This document shows positions 35,172 to 46,242 of a stretch of DNA of 64,000 nt, one piece after another (position 1 is the stretch's first letter; each line of letters begins with the position of its first letter). This DNA comes from Neodiprion pinetum (taxonomy: Eukaryota; Arthropoda; Insecta; Hymenoptera; Diprionidae). Both the position numbers and the translations under genes were made by a program. Below the pieces are notes generated by a model. That model saw only the letters and a list, made by a program, of their open reading frames with translations, had not been told where the DNA came from and searched no databases. Where the stretch lies: assembly GCF_021155775.2 (NCBI RefSeq), contig NC_060233.1, forward strand, positions 10,542,782-10,606,781, given 5' to 3'.

Positions 35172-37024
35172 TTAAGGGGGGGGGGTAGGGGTTAACACGA
35201 TTTTCAAAACACTTTTTTTGACAATTTTTTATAAAAATATGGCTGAAGCTATTTTATTAAAATCAATTACACATTATTGTACATCATTTCGACTATCTTG
35301 GAAAAAAAAATCATAGTAAAATATCTAATAATAAGCCCGTGAGAGAGAATTTGCTGGAGCATGTTTTTTGGTAGGTGCTCTGCGGTGATCTTCGCCATTT
35401 GTCGTAGAATCATCTGAAACCAAAAAAGTCGAGTTTTTTAGTTAAAGTATTACGTAATCCCGCCCCCCCGGGTGCCGGAATATTTAAAAAAATTTTTTTT
35501 TAGTTTTGGCGAAGGAAAAACTCAAACACAGCTGTTTTTGACTGAAAAATTCCGCCATTTTGCAAGTAAAAAGGTACCTTAATGAAAAAAAACGAAAAAA
35601 ATAATAACGAGGGGGGGAGGTATTTTATGCTTAGAAAAAGTGTACCAAGTTTGAAAAGAATCGGTTCAGTAGTTTTCGAGATATGAAGATCACCGACTTT
35701 TCAAAACTCATTCCGAGATAAACGCGTTCAAAGTTTTGAACTCTGAAAAAGTAAAGAAAAAAATTGTTTTTACGTACCTTAAACGGAATCATCGATTCCA
35801 GCTCCATATAGAACATTTCCTGCAGCAATGTCATTGTCCTCTGCTTCTTTTCTTGCCAATCGATGTTGAATTCGGACCTCTTTGCTGTTCTGGTCAGCTT
35901 TTATGTTAGCTTTCTCGATGCGCTCAGAATCGTGTGATCGAGCGTACGCGTGAGCGCTTGGTCCCATGCCGATTCCCATCGCATCCATGAATGTTAGCAA
36001 TGCACCAGTACCTTCGTTGAAGGTACTGGAAGCAATGTAGGCTGCAAATTCAACCAAATTTTTGCTTCCTGATAGCTTTTTTGGTGCAATACGCCAGATT
36101 ATTTGGTTTAAACTTTCGTTTGCGTTTTGCGTGTATCCTCCGACGCATCTCTCCAAAAGTTCGTCCTTACTCAAATCGTCATAAACAGGCTTGATGGCTT
36201 GTACAACATCGTCGGGGAGAGGATTGTAGTTGTGTTTAAAATTTTCAATTGTTCCTGCTGCCAAAGCTTTTTGATATGAGCACCATGAATTTTTACCACT
36301 CATACATTTTTCATGTTGTGGTTTTTCGTCGGTCGATTGCTGGTGGTAAAAAGTCGCCCAGACGGCAGTTTTCATTTTTTCCACAGATTCGCAATTGTTT
36401 CGAATTGCAGATCCGTAATAGCGACTCAAGTTGTCAATCATTTTCCCTGTTAATTTTCCTTTTCCGCCCAGCACCTTACTTCTTCCTTTTTGACCAGCAC
36501 TTTTTCCTGATTTCACGACTTTTTCTTCCACCGTACTTTTAACCAACTCTCGTAGGCGGGAACCCATTCTTTTTTGAACGTGGCCAACGCATTCTTTTTT
36601 TTCAATGACGAAATGTTCACCGTAAGGCTTCGCTTTGATTAAATTACCAAAGGTTTTGGTGTCTCCATCTCCGACGTAGTTCTTGATTTTCGCACCGTAT
36701 TTTTCTTCGGAGCGGCGGAACATCTCGATCACAGCACCAACTTCCATATTCCCGGAAGGTCCTGTATGGTTTGCTTGGCAATTTCCTTCTTCTACATGCG
36801 TTTGGTGCCATTCTTTGAATTCTTCTGTTTTTAATTTTGAGTCCCAGAGTTTACAAAGTTGACAGTGTAAACTGCTAACAAAAATATCAATTACTTTGCC
36901 TGTCCAGTAACCGATCAAACTTGTAACACCAAACAATGAAGAATAGCCTTGCTTCATCCAAGTACCGTCCCCAGAAGCTGTTAAATCTTCAGAATTGGTG
37001 TTTTGTAAAGTTTCTTTCTTTCTT
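35172..37024 (-). mobile_element. Mu-6: Mutator-like element lacking only its N terminus
   Basis: Terminus TTAAGGGGGGGGGTAGGGG at 35172. The 3' region has TCTGCGGTGATCTTCGCC, AATCATCTGAAACC and GATAAACGCGTTCAAAGTTT. The coding region follows, to 37024. To the right lie (TTTC)n repeats and sequence without Mutator similarity, so the 5' end is absent. Confidence 0.7.
35779..37024 (-). CDS. Mu-6 Mutator-like transposase (catalytic domain complete)
   Basis: ~414 uninterrupted codons. ETLQNTNSEDLTASGDGTWM holds Asp 1. HCQLCKLWDSKL and GNCQANHTG form the Cys/His cluster. NYVGDGDTKTFGNL has Asp 2. ECVGHVQKRMGSRLREL follows, then SKVLGGKGKLTGKMIDNLSR and GGYTQNANESLNQIIWR with the catalytic Glu, ending YGAGIDDSV. 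Note NANES instead of NNNES, and TASGDG instead of TVSGDG. Upstream of 37024 a TGA and a TTTC microsatellite replace the zinc-binding N terminus. The stop is followed by the donor AAG|GTACGT. Needs an N terminus to be a complete protein. Confidence 0.8.
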
Positions 37025-38338
37025 TCTCACACAATATTCTTGAACGGTTCTCCATTCAGAAAATCAAATAAAAAAAATGAAAAAAACGTTTACTCAGCTT
37101 TGGGAAAATAAAATAATAGAAATCATAGTTCAGAACAATCAAATACTAACACAATGTGAATACTTTGATAGTCGGACAGAATTCCGAGTATATAGTTTTC
37201 CACAATAACATCGTTATAGTTCAAAACTTGGGCGATAAGGTGATATGCGTAAAAATAATAGAGGAAGGTCTGCACAAAGTAAGGTAGTATATTATAACAG
37301 GGGGTACTATAACTCCAGGACTCGACGACGATAAAAGTGATCCGTTCAATTAATTAACTCATTTTGTGAAGAGTGACCTTCCTAATCGTTTTTATCGATA
37401 ACAGCAAATTTTTATTAAAATTCTGTGTTAAAAAAGAAAATCTTCCATATCATTTAGTGATGGATGAAAGAGTCTCGCGGTATAAGAAATCAATTTCTAT
37501 AAGGATAATGGTTAAAAATATAATCTCTTAATTTTATTCTATCATATAACTGGTGTAGAGGCCAACAGTTGAAATTCGATTATTAAAAGGCAGGGACGTT
37601 ATAATTATAACCAAGTTAAGAAAATACTCAAAGATGCTGTTATATTCACCATAGAAATACTAGGATTGAAATACACTAACTCGAAAGCAATAAACTTACA
37701 TTATTGTTGCAACATTATATCATCATTTAATGATTCAGAAACACGTTGAGTAAACTAGCGTATATTTTGTAGAAACTAAAATCAATTACGTGCGTGTACA
37801 ACATATCTGATCCATTGTCCGTGTTCAATTCATTCAGAAATTGGATGTTGTGTCAGATGTTTAGTACGACAGATAAGTCTATGCAAATTGGTCATTTATT
37901 TTTATTACATTACAATTATGAATGGGAAAATGTCAAGAATGTTGATTAACTATTGCAACGTAATAATTTTAAAACTTATACAAATAGTTCAGTTCAAAGT
38001 CGGGATGACCATTCTGGGTGGGTGGGTGCAACTCAACTGCCGAAGAAGAACTTGGCCAAAGTGGCTCGAAAATGCCAACTAAACAAAATGCATCATGGAT
38101 AGTTCCGTCAAGTGTCTCTTTATACAGTGATTTTACGTGCTGCCACATTGGCTTATCACATGTCTAAAATCATAACAATAAAATGATCGAGGTTTGACAC
38201 TTATCACGACCCATCAACTTCTTATGCAACACGAAGTTACAAAGTACCTTAAGTTCACACACAAAATTGTATTCCAAGCTGGAATGAGTTGCGATTTCAA
38301 GAGTAGCAGTTGCATCGACGAGTGAGAGAAAAATACAT
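37025..38338. other. Non-coding AT-rich DNA
   Basis: Begins with (TTTC)n at about 37010-37028. No gene and no Mutator or PolB similarity recognised, and in particular no right-hand halves of Mu-4, Mu-5 or Mu-6. Confidence 0.5.
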
Positions 38339-38975
38339 TCTGGATTGTGTACTACTTTCCACGCGAAGAAGGAAGATCTACCCAAATTGATAGCAACTAC
38401 GAACCACACAACGAGTTATTTGATGTCTCCTCTGTATTTACGGAGAAAGGACAACGGCTGAGTGATTACAACCTGATCAACACCGAGTTGCCGAAGTTAC
38501 CGATCTTCGTTGAGCCCAAGGAAAATGCATTCTCTCTCACGAATGTTATTTCAACCGCGAACTAGAAGACGCAGACGATAACTTCGTATTGTGATACTTT
38601 AAACACAAAAAGGTTAACCCGAACATAAAGTCGTGAGGAATATACTGACAATGGTTCTAGACGATTCAGTTGAAGCCCGCAAATTTGATTCTCATCTGAT
38701 GAAAGAGCCAGGTTACGACGAAGTGCCATTCGGAAAAGTAATCCATGTTATTAAATGTGGTAAAGTAAAAAATGAAGAAATATATAACCAAGGAGTTGTC
38801 ATGTCGAAGAAAAACGTCAAGAAGTTATCGTATCGGAGATGTGTGTTACTGAAAACTGGAATACGAATAAAGTGTATAACTCTGTGACACGATCAACATA
38901 TCAACCGAATGAAAAAGAGCATAAATTGCTACCTCAATTGATCTTTGCGGAAAAATCGGCAACTATATAACTTTC
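38339..38975 (+). pseudogene. Degraded coding sequence of unknown family
   Basis: Successive plus-strand frames read like one protein broken by frameshifts and stops: SNYEPHNELFDVSSVFTEKG...LPKLPIFVEPKENAFSLTNV, then DADDNFVL, then LDDSVEARKFDSHLMKEPGY...VPFGKVIHVIKCGKVKNEE, then STYQPNEKEHKLLPQLIFAE. Codon-like composition and charged/hydrophobic alternation support past coding. No family recognised; it could equally be a host exon remnant or element-derived. Confidence 0.3.
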
Positions 38976-39002
38976 AAAATTCCTCACGTGAAATTAACAA
39001 TT

Positions 39003-39420
39003 GCTCTAAGAGATCTAGCAACAACTGAAATTTGGCCTGGGCCAAATAGTTCTAGGAGTGGATTGGGGGAGGGACTTCCGCTCCTTCCACTTCTTAGACC
39101 TGTCAGTCTGACGAGGTCGTTGTTTTGGTCCTGAAGAACTTGCTTGGTTCTTGGGTCCCCATGCGGGGTCCCAGTCTTCAGACCACTCGGATGGAGCAGG
39201 GGATTGTTCATATTTAGATATATTATATGCTTGCATCCTGCGTTGATTCCGAGTCATAGGGGGTGCTCCGCCCTGTACTGATTGAAAACTTGGAGCACAT
39301 GATTCTATGGAGAACATGACATCATTTTCGACATCAAGTTCCTCTTCGATGCGATGATACGCATCTAATTGTAAACATTGAAGAACGGTTGCGGATGCAC
39401 CTTGCGCATCTCAGAAAGCT
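39003..39420 (-). pseudogene. Uncharacterised ORF fragment, basic C terminus
   Basis: The frame from ~39420 reads QCLQLDAYHRIEEELDVEND, TRNQRRMQAYNISKYEQSPA, then SEWSEDWDPAWGPKNQASSS and KKWKERKSLPQS, with stop before 39003. There is no start codon in frame before 39317. The 'RRMQAYN' to 'KKWKERK' layout resembles the fragment at 48712-48964 (RERMRAFN to QQWRERK), so both may derive from one family of the PolB element. Weak evidence. Confidence 0.3.
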
Positions 39421-40993
39421 GTATGAGATCATCCAATCAGTCTACATCTGAAACTTCTTTCACTCAACGAAGCTCGATGGCGACATTGGGAAGAGTCTGC
39501 ACAACCAATGGAAACACCACCACTACTCACCTCCCAGAATATATTTTGGAACGATCAACAAGTAAACCCATTATTATAGTCCACATTAAAAATATATATA
39601 GAAATCGATCGTTCATATTCAGTTCTAACGCTGATGTTTAAGATGTGTCTACTCTAAATGTAGTACCTAGGGAAAATCAGAAGCTAATTTTTTACCATAG
39701 TATTAGCATAAACAACTATCGTCGAATGGAAAAATAAATTAGCAATATACTCGCTATTCTTCCACGAGTAGAGAGATGTAACACATAATCGGAATTCCAA
39801 TGTTTTTTACTTTTTATTACTTTCAGATATTGTAGAGACCAATCACATTCAAATCAATTACGAGAATTTTGTAATAACACAAGAGTTCGGACACATTGTC
39901 AGACCATACTAATCTAACTATGTATGTGGTAGCTTTTTGCCGAGAACGAAATTGACGTGGATGTGATTGGATCATCTCACAATATCTTGACGTTAGATAT
40001 TACGGCATATGTATAGGTATACACAGTATTCATACGTTAATATATGATTTAGCAAAAACAAAACAAAAAAATGATTTAGCAGTCGAGGTTTCAATTATAC
40101 GAATGTAGGAAGTTGACTTGTTACGAAGCCTCGAAAACGCGACCTGGAAGACTTCTTGAGAATATCAAGTGTATTTTGTTTTGTATAGTAAAAACACCTT
40201 GGCTCACACAGGCAAGTCTCGACGGTGAAGCAATAGATCGCGTAATAGAAAAGCATTAGTAATTAAGTTCAAGTCAGAATTTTATTTTAGATTAGGATCA
40301 ATATGCATAATATACCAATCGCATTTTGATACTTCGTGATTCAATATAAGTGGCCGCTTAACTTCCAGGACCTCATTGCTGGTTATTCCGCATGGGGCAT
40401 CTATCATAAAAAATCGGTCCTAGGAGATAATAAAAATGACAATACGTCATGGATATAAGAATATTTTGCTAAGCCTCTTAGGATGCTATCGAGAACAACT
40501 TATGACTATGTATTTTTTGTATCCAATTACCGAGTGTTACGTTTATTGCAGGAATAATTCTCAGAGGTGTAGGAAAGTCACATCTTGTTAAGGCGTCAAA
40601 ATTTCGTTTCAGGATAATTTTAACCTATGTAACCCAATGAATTTTACGCGTGGCATTACATTATTATTATTATTAATAATTTCGTAGCAAAGTATAGTAC
40701 GTGCGTACTTGAATTAAGAAACGAACAATATATTTTCTACGTAATTGGGAATATATATATCTTTCTCATTTCATTACGAAGGCATTTTGGTAGGCTATAT
40801 CGAGTATGCAAGTCCGAAGCTCGGAGCGAAGTTTAATAAAAATTTGCTGTTTTTACCAAGTACGCTTATCGTGATCATAACCATACATTGTTATTGTCGA
40901 ATAGCTCAAGGCGTTTTCACTTGATATAATATCTATGGTTGTTCGGGTCGATGTTTTCTTAAATTAAATAATACTTCTTCGAGCAAAGAATCA
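39421..40993. other. Non-coding AT-rich DNA
   Basis: No gene supported. Ends at the left terminus of the Mu-7 composite. Confidence 0.5.
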
Positions 40994-41602
40994 TTTAGGG
41001 GGGATCCAGAATTGGACGGTTCGAAAAATCGATGTTTTGGGGAATTTTTTAAAGGTAAAAAAAGCAAGTCTAGCGAAATTTTTAGATTATTTTATTACAT
41101 GTCTGAACATGGGAAAACAATTTTTTTTTAAGAAAAATATCCACAGGCAACCGATTTCATGCACATTCGTGCCACTGCTGTTTCCAATCGGCGGGACAGA
41201 TGGAGCTCGTAATTTTCATCTGAAACAAAAAAACCAAAAAGCATTTTAATTTTAATATATTTTTCTTCTATATGAACTAAGAAAAATTAAAAAAATTATG
41301 AAATTCGAATGGTTTCTCCGGTTTGAAACAGAAAATGTGCTTCTTGTGAAAAAAAAAAATCATTTCAACTTGCTAAAAAAAGTTGTTAAGAATTTTGTTT
41401 TCGACAATGTTTTTAGTTTAAATAGAAAAGAAATCAATACTGAAGCTAACAAGCTTTGGTTTGTTATGATTGGTCGTCTAGTTTTTTGGCAATCACGCCC
41501 GCCAATTTAGAAAAATCGTAAAAACGAAAACTCGAGAAAACGGGCTTTAAAGTTTTCGGTCAAGAAAAATGTTATTTTTCGGCTACTTATGGTTATAATA
41601 TG

Positions 41603-41934
41603 CTAAGCAGCTATCCCTGCGCCATAAAGTAAACCTTCTTCTTCCTCAAAAAATTCGTTTTGATGGAGTTGCTTGAGTCTACGGGCCGTGCGAACTTCCT
41701 TGCTGGAAAAGGACGTACGCCGATTTTCCCTCTCGATTCGTTGTGCGTCGATGTTATCCGCAAACATCTTGCAAATTTAGCCAATTTTTAAATCTAGCAG
41801 CTGCATAATATTTAAAACTGCAGAATATCCTTCGTTGAACATTCCTGCAGCCATATATGCAGCAATTTCAACGATTTTTTCGCCAGAATTGAGATGTTTC
41901 GGGTTTATCCAAGGCCTCAGAGAGAATGTGGTGA
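41603..41934 (-). pseudogene. Mu-7 transposase C terminus
   Basis: Reads LNSGEKIVEIAAYMAAGMFN, then after one in-frame TAA, MFADNIDAQRIERENRRTSF...EEEEGLLYGAGIAA and stop at 41603-41605. It matches the last ~110 residues of the other copies. The catalytic-Glu segment is lost at the junction with PolB-derived DNA near 41935. The 3' region lacks the strong donor at the stop seen in the other copies. Confidence 0.7.
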
Positions 41935-42045
41935 CATTTTACAATAATTACATAAAAATGTTGCTATGTCTGCTGTAAAAATCTATAAAAAGAGCAAACC
42001 GAAGTAGACAAAGATGATGTTTCTGCAGCCGGCATTTATATACTT
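41935..42045 (-). promoter_or_regulatory. Captured promoter and start of the MSSHSS-type gene
   Basis: Minus strand: TATATAAATGCCGGCTGCAG (TATA box at 42035-42040), then a ~75-nt leader that closely parallels the leader of the 49943 gene (CTTCGGTTTGCTCTTTTTA versus TTTCGGCTTGCTCTTTTTT). Then ATGTCACCACATTC, the counterpart of ATGTCGTCTCATTC at 49943. After six codons it is cut and joined to the Mu-7 C terminus. So a promoter plus start of a PolB-element gene now sits just upstream of transposase sequence in the same orientation. Confidence 0.55.
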
Positions 42046-42114
42046 GATACATCTTTAACCTGAAAGAAAGTTTTCACCTATGTAAATCACGGATACAGAG
42101 AACCCCCACAACCG

Positions 42115-42420
42115 CTACATCCTCAACGCCCACTCCCCATCACCATCACTCTCAGCATCCTCCCCATCCGCTGATGATGATGATTCGAGGAGATACTCTC
42201 GCGTCATATTATGTGCAGTCGCAGAATCGATAATAACTGTATATTCATCATTGTCGCTCTCCCCATCGTGAAAATGCTGTTCCTGATCGATAGTCAACGA
42301 ATCATCGTCGTTATCGATCCCCCGCTCCTCGTCCTCCTCCCCGTGCAACCGTTTGAATGTCGATGACGTCGGTGGTGAAGGAGGTGGGGAGTTTAACGAT
42401 CCTCTTTTTAATCCATTCAC
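42115..42420 (-). CDS. Small acidic protein, PolB-element set
   Basis: 101 codons: MNGLKRGSLNSPPPSPPTSS (basic, proline-rich leader), then a strongly acidic body (EEDEERGIDNDDDSLTIDQE, SDNDEYTVIID) and an Asp/Glu/Ser-rich end (LLESSSSADGEDAESDGDGE). Same architecture as the three related genes at 43517, 44289 and 50126 but diverged. Unlike those it is in one frame throughout. Acidic low-complexity proteins of this kind could act as transcription activators or DNA-mimic or packaging proteins; no function can be assigned. Confidence 0.55.
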   Translation of the reverse strand: MNGLKRGSLNSPPPSPPTSSTFKRLHGEEDEERGIDNDDDSLTIDQEQHFHDGESDNDEYTVIIDSATAHNMTREYLLESSSSADGEDAESDGDGEWALRM

Positions 42421-42455
42421 ATTTTGAATATGATTCTAAAATTTCTCCCTAATTT

Positions 42456-42956
42456 TTATTGATACCACCTGGAGGTGTGAAATGTTCCGCAGAAAAAGTG
42501 CGAATCTTTACAATCCTCATAGAGCTCTACAGTATAGTCTAAAGCTATCTCCAGGATATAACCGATCGTTGAATCGTCCGGGTGGGTTGATATATCGATG
42601 TGATTATGCTCCCACTCGAACGAGCCGATTGGTAAATGCACGCTCATAGCTGCACCGTACAGGTTATTCACGTCAAAATACATGAGATACGATTCCGCTT
42701 TGTTTGGATCAAAATCTTTTCCCATGAATCTATTATTGGCCCGAGCGTGTCGATTGGAACATTGCGCTACGCCGCCTCGAATGGCTCTTTCAATAAATAA
42801 CACCATTTCAGGGTTATCTAAAAGTTGCAAATTTACATTAGTATGCTTGAGGATCGCGTCAAAAGCAAGTCCCGGTGCAGTGTAGCAGTGCAACGGATCT
42901 AAATCGTATGTTTTGAAGCAGCTGGCTCGGAAATTTTGAAAAATGTCGGCAAGCAA
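42456..42956 (-). pseudogene. PolB palm fragment (B-family DNA polymerase)
   Basis: Reads LADIFQNFRASCFKTYDLDP, IERAIRGGVAQCSNRHARAN and ESYLMYFDVNNLYGAAMSVH. The D-x-x-N-L-Y-G word is polymerase motif A of the protein-primed 'organellar and viral' B-family polymerases. It ends, after a frameshift, in AEHFTPPGG, the next conserved block. Catalytic motif C (DTD-like) is absent because the fragment stops at 42456. The first residues overlap the end of the exonuclease-side fragment in the 60515 copy (FLLADVFQNFR), so the two copies together span exonuclease to palm. Inactive. Confidence 0.75.
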
Positions 42957-43172
42957 GAGAACATCAGACTTTAAATATAAATCTCAATAGTCCCCCAATG
43001 ACTCCAAATGGAAAATCCCCCCAAACATTTTTAGCGTATTCGTAATCGGCGTCTGAAATATTTGCATCACAGAGGTGTGAGTAGAAATGCTTCTTTGCAG
43101 GTTATAATCGCGATTCATCGAGTTTCCCACAACAATCGACGTATTCATAGGGATAAACGTCTTTCCGGGTCA

Positions 43173-43450
43173 TCAAACCAAACTGTGTGGGATTATTATA
43201 AAATTTACGCGTTGTGTGTTTATCTGCATCATCCAAATATGACGAAAGTTTATCGATGCTGCTAGTCGTAAAAATCGAAACGAATCGATGAATCTCAAGT
43301 GCATCATTGTCCCATCAACACGTTTCGTGAAGGATATATATTTTTCTTTATTTATGGGTAGCAGTGTAATTTTACCGGGAAAAGTTGACGCTAGGGATTT
43401 TATTAAAAAGTGCGAATCGTAACCGGACAAATTGTGAAAAACTATTGGAA
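43173..43450 (-). pseudogene. PolB exonuclease-domain fragment
   Basis: NLSGYDSHFLIKSLASTF, then LPINKEKYISFTKRV and RFIDSFRFL match the intact counterpart at 60515-61398 (NLSGYDSHFLIKALG, LPGNKEKYISFTKFV, RFIDSYRF). This is the 3'-5' exonuclease region of the polymerase. It is followed by frameshifts and the segment 42960-43170 with degraded similarity. At its upstream side the frame is interrupted by the 43416-43958 duplication unit. Confidence 0.65.
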
Positions 43451-43958
43451 TTGTGAATCGTGTTAATGTTTATAACGGCCAGGAATATGGATATTTTCAC
43501 ATACGTTAATTCTAAATTAATCAAACTCGATACCCACTTCCCGTACATTCACCTCCACCCACTCGTCATCACCATCACCGCCATTCCAAACACCCTCCTC
43601 CTCCTCCTCATTCTCCGCATCAGTCGACGATGATGATAATTCTAGATGATGCTCGCCAGCCAAATTATGTTCAAACTCGCGATTATCATCACGAAGACTA
43701 TCGTCAATACATCGCTCGGAGTCGATAATTAGCGTATCAGCATCACTATCAGTCAATCCTCCTCATCATAAGCCGCCCCTCTGCACACCCGCTTATATGT
43801 CGGCGATGGTGGCGGTGAATGGGGTGGGGAGTCTGACGGTCCTCTTTTCCATCGGTTCATATTTTTTCGATATGATTCTAAAATTTTTCCAGAATTTTTA
43901 TGGATATGATGATAGGAAATACAGAAAAGTTGAAACAAATCAAAAAACTTTGTTAAGA
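43416..43958 (-). repeat. Duplication unit A (acidic gene plus upstream DNA)
   Basis: Near-identical to 44187-44728 (unit B, 771 bp to the right), and largely to 50240-50745 (unit C). All three end at the word ACTTTGTTAA. Units A and B start at GTAACCGGACAAATTGTG. Units A and B are separated by a unique 228-bp spacer. Confidence 0.85.
43517..43860 (-). pseudogene. Small acidic protein gene, copy A
   Basis: From ATG 43860: MNRWKRGPSDSPPHSPPPSP ... AAYDEED stop. The acidic continuation LTDSDADTLIIDSERCIDDS ... GGDGDDEWVEVNVREVGIEF lies in the next frame and ends at 43517. The frame break at the DEED/LTDSD boundary is shared with copies B and C. Compared with copy C the last ~60 codons are lost after GIEFD. 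Same family as 42115-42420, which has no break. Confidence 0.55.
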
Positions 43959-44186
43959 GTAGTGAAGCACAGCCCTCTTGCTGTGCCTGTCCTCTCCCTC
44001 TTCAGGCCAAATGTTGCGGCCTGGTAGCACTGGGAAGCCCCCAGTGCGACGGAACTGTTGACAGGTCCGTTTATCACTGCTAGGCGGGCAGTGTTTACTT
44101 CCGCGGCCGGTGCTCCTGGCCTGTCTAGCTGTAACCAACCCAAGATGGAGGTGTTAGTTCCGTGTGTAGGTTTTCCTACATGCATC
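43959..44186. other. GC-rich spacer between duplication units A and B
   Basis: 228 bp, clearly GC-richer than its surroundings, containing GAAGCCCCCAGTGCGACGG and TTCCGCGGCCGGTGCTCC. Open on the minus strand (HGTNTSILGWLQLDRPGAPA...), unlike anything else in the window. It could be a fragment of another transposon; I do not recognise it. Confidence 0.4.
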
Positions 44187-44728
44187 GATCGTAACCGGAC
44201 AAATTGTGAAAAACTATTGGAATTGTGAATCGTGTTAATGTTTATAATGGCCAGGAATATGGATATTTTCACATACGTTAATTCTAAATTAATCAAACTC
44301 GATACCCACTTCCCGTAAATTCACCTCCACCCACTCGTCATCACCATCACCGCCATTCCAAACACCCTCCTCCTCCTCCTCATTCTCCGCATCAGTCGAC
44401 GATGATGATAATTCTAGATGATGCTCGCCAGCCAAATTATGTTCATACTCGCGATCATCATCACGAAGACTATCGTCAATACATCGCTCGGAGTCGATAA
44501 TTAGCGTATCAGCATCACTATCAGTCAATCCTCCTCATCATAAGCCGCCCTTCTGCACACCCGCTTATATGTCGGCGATCGTGGCGGTGAATGGGGTGGG
44601 GAGTCTGACGGTCCTCTTTTCCATCGGTTCATATTTTTTCGATATGATTCTAAAATTTTTCCAGAATTTTTATGGATATGATGATAGGAAATACAGAAAA
44701 GTTAAAACAAATCGAAAACTTTGTTAAC
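44187..44728 (-). repeat. Duplication unit B
   Basis: Second copy of 43416-43958 with few substitutions. Its right end (ACTTTGTTAA) is fused directly to the Mu-7 core transposase fragment, giving the hybrid frame ..GTRLRELVNKVFDLF. Confidence 0.85.
44289..44632 (-). pseudogene. Small acidic protein gene, copy B
   Basis: ATG at 44632. Same two-frame structure as copy A, with substitutions such as NREFEHN to DREYEHN. The stop after GIEFD is shared with A, showing that A and B are the most recent pair. Confidence 0.55.
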
Positions 44729-44913
44729 TAATTCGCGCAGGCGAGTGCCCATGCGCTTCTGGACATGACCGACGCATTCTTTTTTGTTTATAACAAAATC
44801 ATCACCATACGGTTTTGAATTTAGAACACCACTGTACGTTCTTGAATCACCGTCACCCATATAGTTGCGATATTTCACTCCGAGATTTTTCATCGAACGC
44901 TGAAACATCTCTA
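44729..44913 (-). pseudogene. Mu-7 transposase core fragment
   Basis: MFQRSMKNLGVKYRNYMGDG, DSRTYSGVLNSKPYGDDFVI and ECVGHVQKRMGTRLREL: the region around catalytic Asp 2. It is bounded by the mariner TA site on the right and by duplication unit B on the left. Confidence 0.75.
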
Positions 44914-44915
44914 TA

Positions 44916-46240
44916 CGAGGGGGGACCCAAAAAAAACGGGAATTTCGTTATTACATCTTTATTTATTAATATTTTTACACCAAGTTTTGATCACCTTCAA
45001 AGTATTCTCCTTCGACCGCAACGCACTTCTGCAAACGATGCTTCCATTGTTCAAAACACTTTTTAAATTCATTTATCGGGATGTTCTTCAGGCCTTCCAG
45101 CGATTTTTGTTTGACTTCCTCCACAGTGATAAAACGCTTTCCTCTCATGTCCTTTTTAAGTCTGGGGAATAAAAAGAAATCACAGGGGGCCAGATCCGGT
45201 GAGTAGGGGGGGTGAACGATTGGTGTCATGCCGTTTTTGGTCAAAAACTGCTTTACGGAGAGAGCGGTGTGGGCCGGCGCGTTGTCATGATGGAAGAACC
45301 ATTCGCCTGTGCGCCAAAGATCTGCCCTTTTCCTACGGATGCTTTCCCTTAATCTTTTCAATACTGCCAAATAAAACTTCTGGTTAACAGTTTCACCCGG
45401 GGGAACGAACTCCGCGTGCACAACACCTCTGCAATCGAAGAAACAAATGAGCATTGTCTTGATATTCGACTTCACTTGGCGCGCCTTTTTGCAGCGAGGA
45501 GAGCCAGGTGACTTCCACTGGCTTGATTGCTGCTTTGTTTCGGGGTCATATCCATAACACCACGATTCATCACCAGTGGAAAAATCACCTTGGAAAAAAA
45601 ATCAGGGTCTTCTTTGAGCTGATTTTGAAGCTCCAAACATGATTGAACTCGACGCTCCTTTTGCTCACCTGTGAGAAGGCGAGGGACAAATTTGGCTGCA
45701 ACTCTATTCATCTGCAAATCTTCGGATAAAATCCTCTGAATTGAACTCCATGATATTCCACTCATGTCACAGAGTTGATCAATGGTTCGGCGACGGTCTT
45801 CACGTACGAGAGCATTGATTTTGTCGACATTTTTGTCACTTCTTGACGTTACGGGGCGTCCTGAACGGGGTTGGTCTTCAACTGACATTTCACCATTTTT
45901 AAAACGTGAAAACCACTCGTAGACTCTAGTTTTACTTAGGGCAGCATCCCCATAAGCAGACTTAAGCATTACAATAGTTTCCGCGGCAGATTTCCCCAAC
46001 AGGAAGCAAAATTTCACAGCCGCGCGTTGCTCTCGACAATCGGCCATCACGTTTTCGCCGAAATGGAAAAAGGTGTTTCACTACAAAAATTCCTACGGAT
46101 GAACCAATACACTCACAGCGACAGAGCTGCGCACACTAACTCAGAGACACCTTCCTAACGTATAGCTGGTCGAACAATAACTTCCCCCACTCTATCTCCC
46201 CACCACAGCCTGATTCCCGTTACTTTTGGGTCCCCCCTCG
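44916..46240 (-). mobile_element. mariner element (1,325 bp)
   Basis: The terminal inverted repeats CGAGGGGGGACCCAAAA (44916) and its inverse TTTTGGGTCCCCCCTCG (ending 46240) are flanked by TA at 44914-44915 and 46241-46242, the standard mariner target duplication. It encodes one transposase on the minus strand. It is inserted into Mu-7, but about 60 codons of Mu-7 are missing at the site. Confidence 0.92.
44975..46050 (-). pseudogene. mariner transposase with one frameshift
   Basis: N-terminal paired HTH part (REQRAAVKFCFLLGKSAAET, RVYEWFSRFKNGEMSVEDQP), then the catalytic domain: GDESWCYGYD (Asp 1, reachable only after a frameshift at about 45580), FHHDNAPAHTA (Asp 2) and YSPDLAPCDFFLFP (Asp 3), 34 residues apart, i.e. 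DD34D. Normal length (~345 codons). The 5' frame runs on in the wrong frame to 45472. Apart from the frameshift it looks recent. Confidence 0.9.
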
Positions 46241-46242
46241 TA

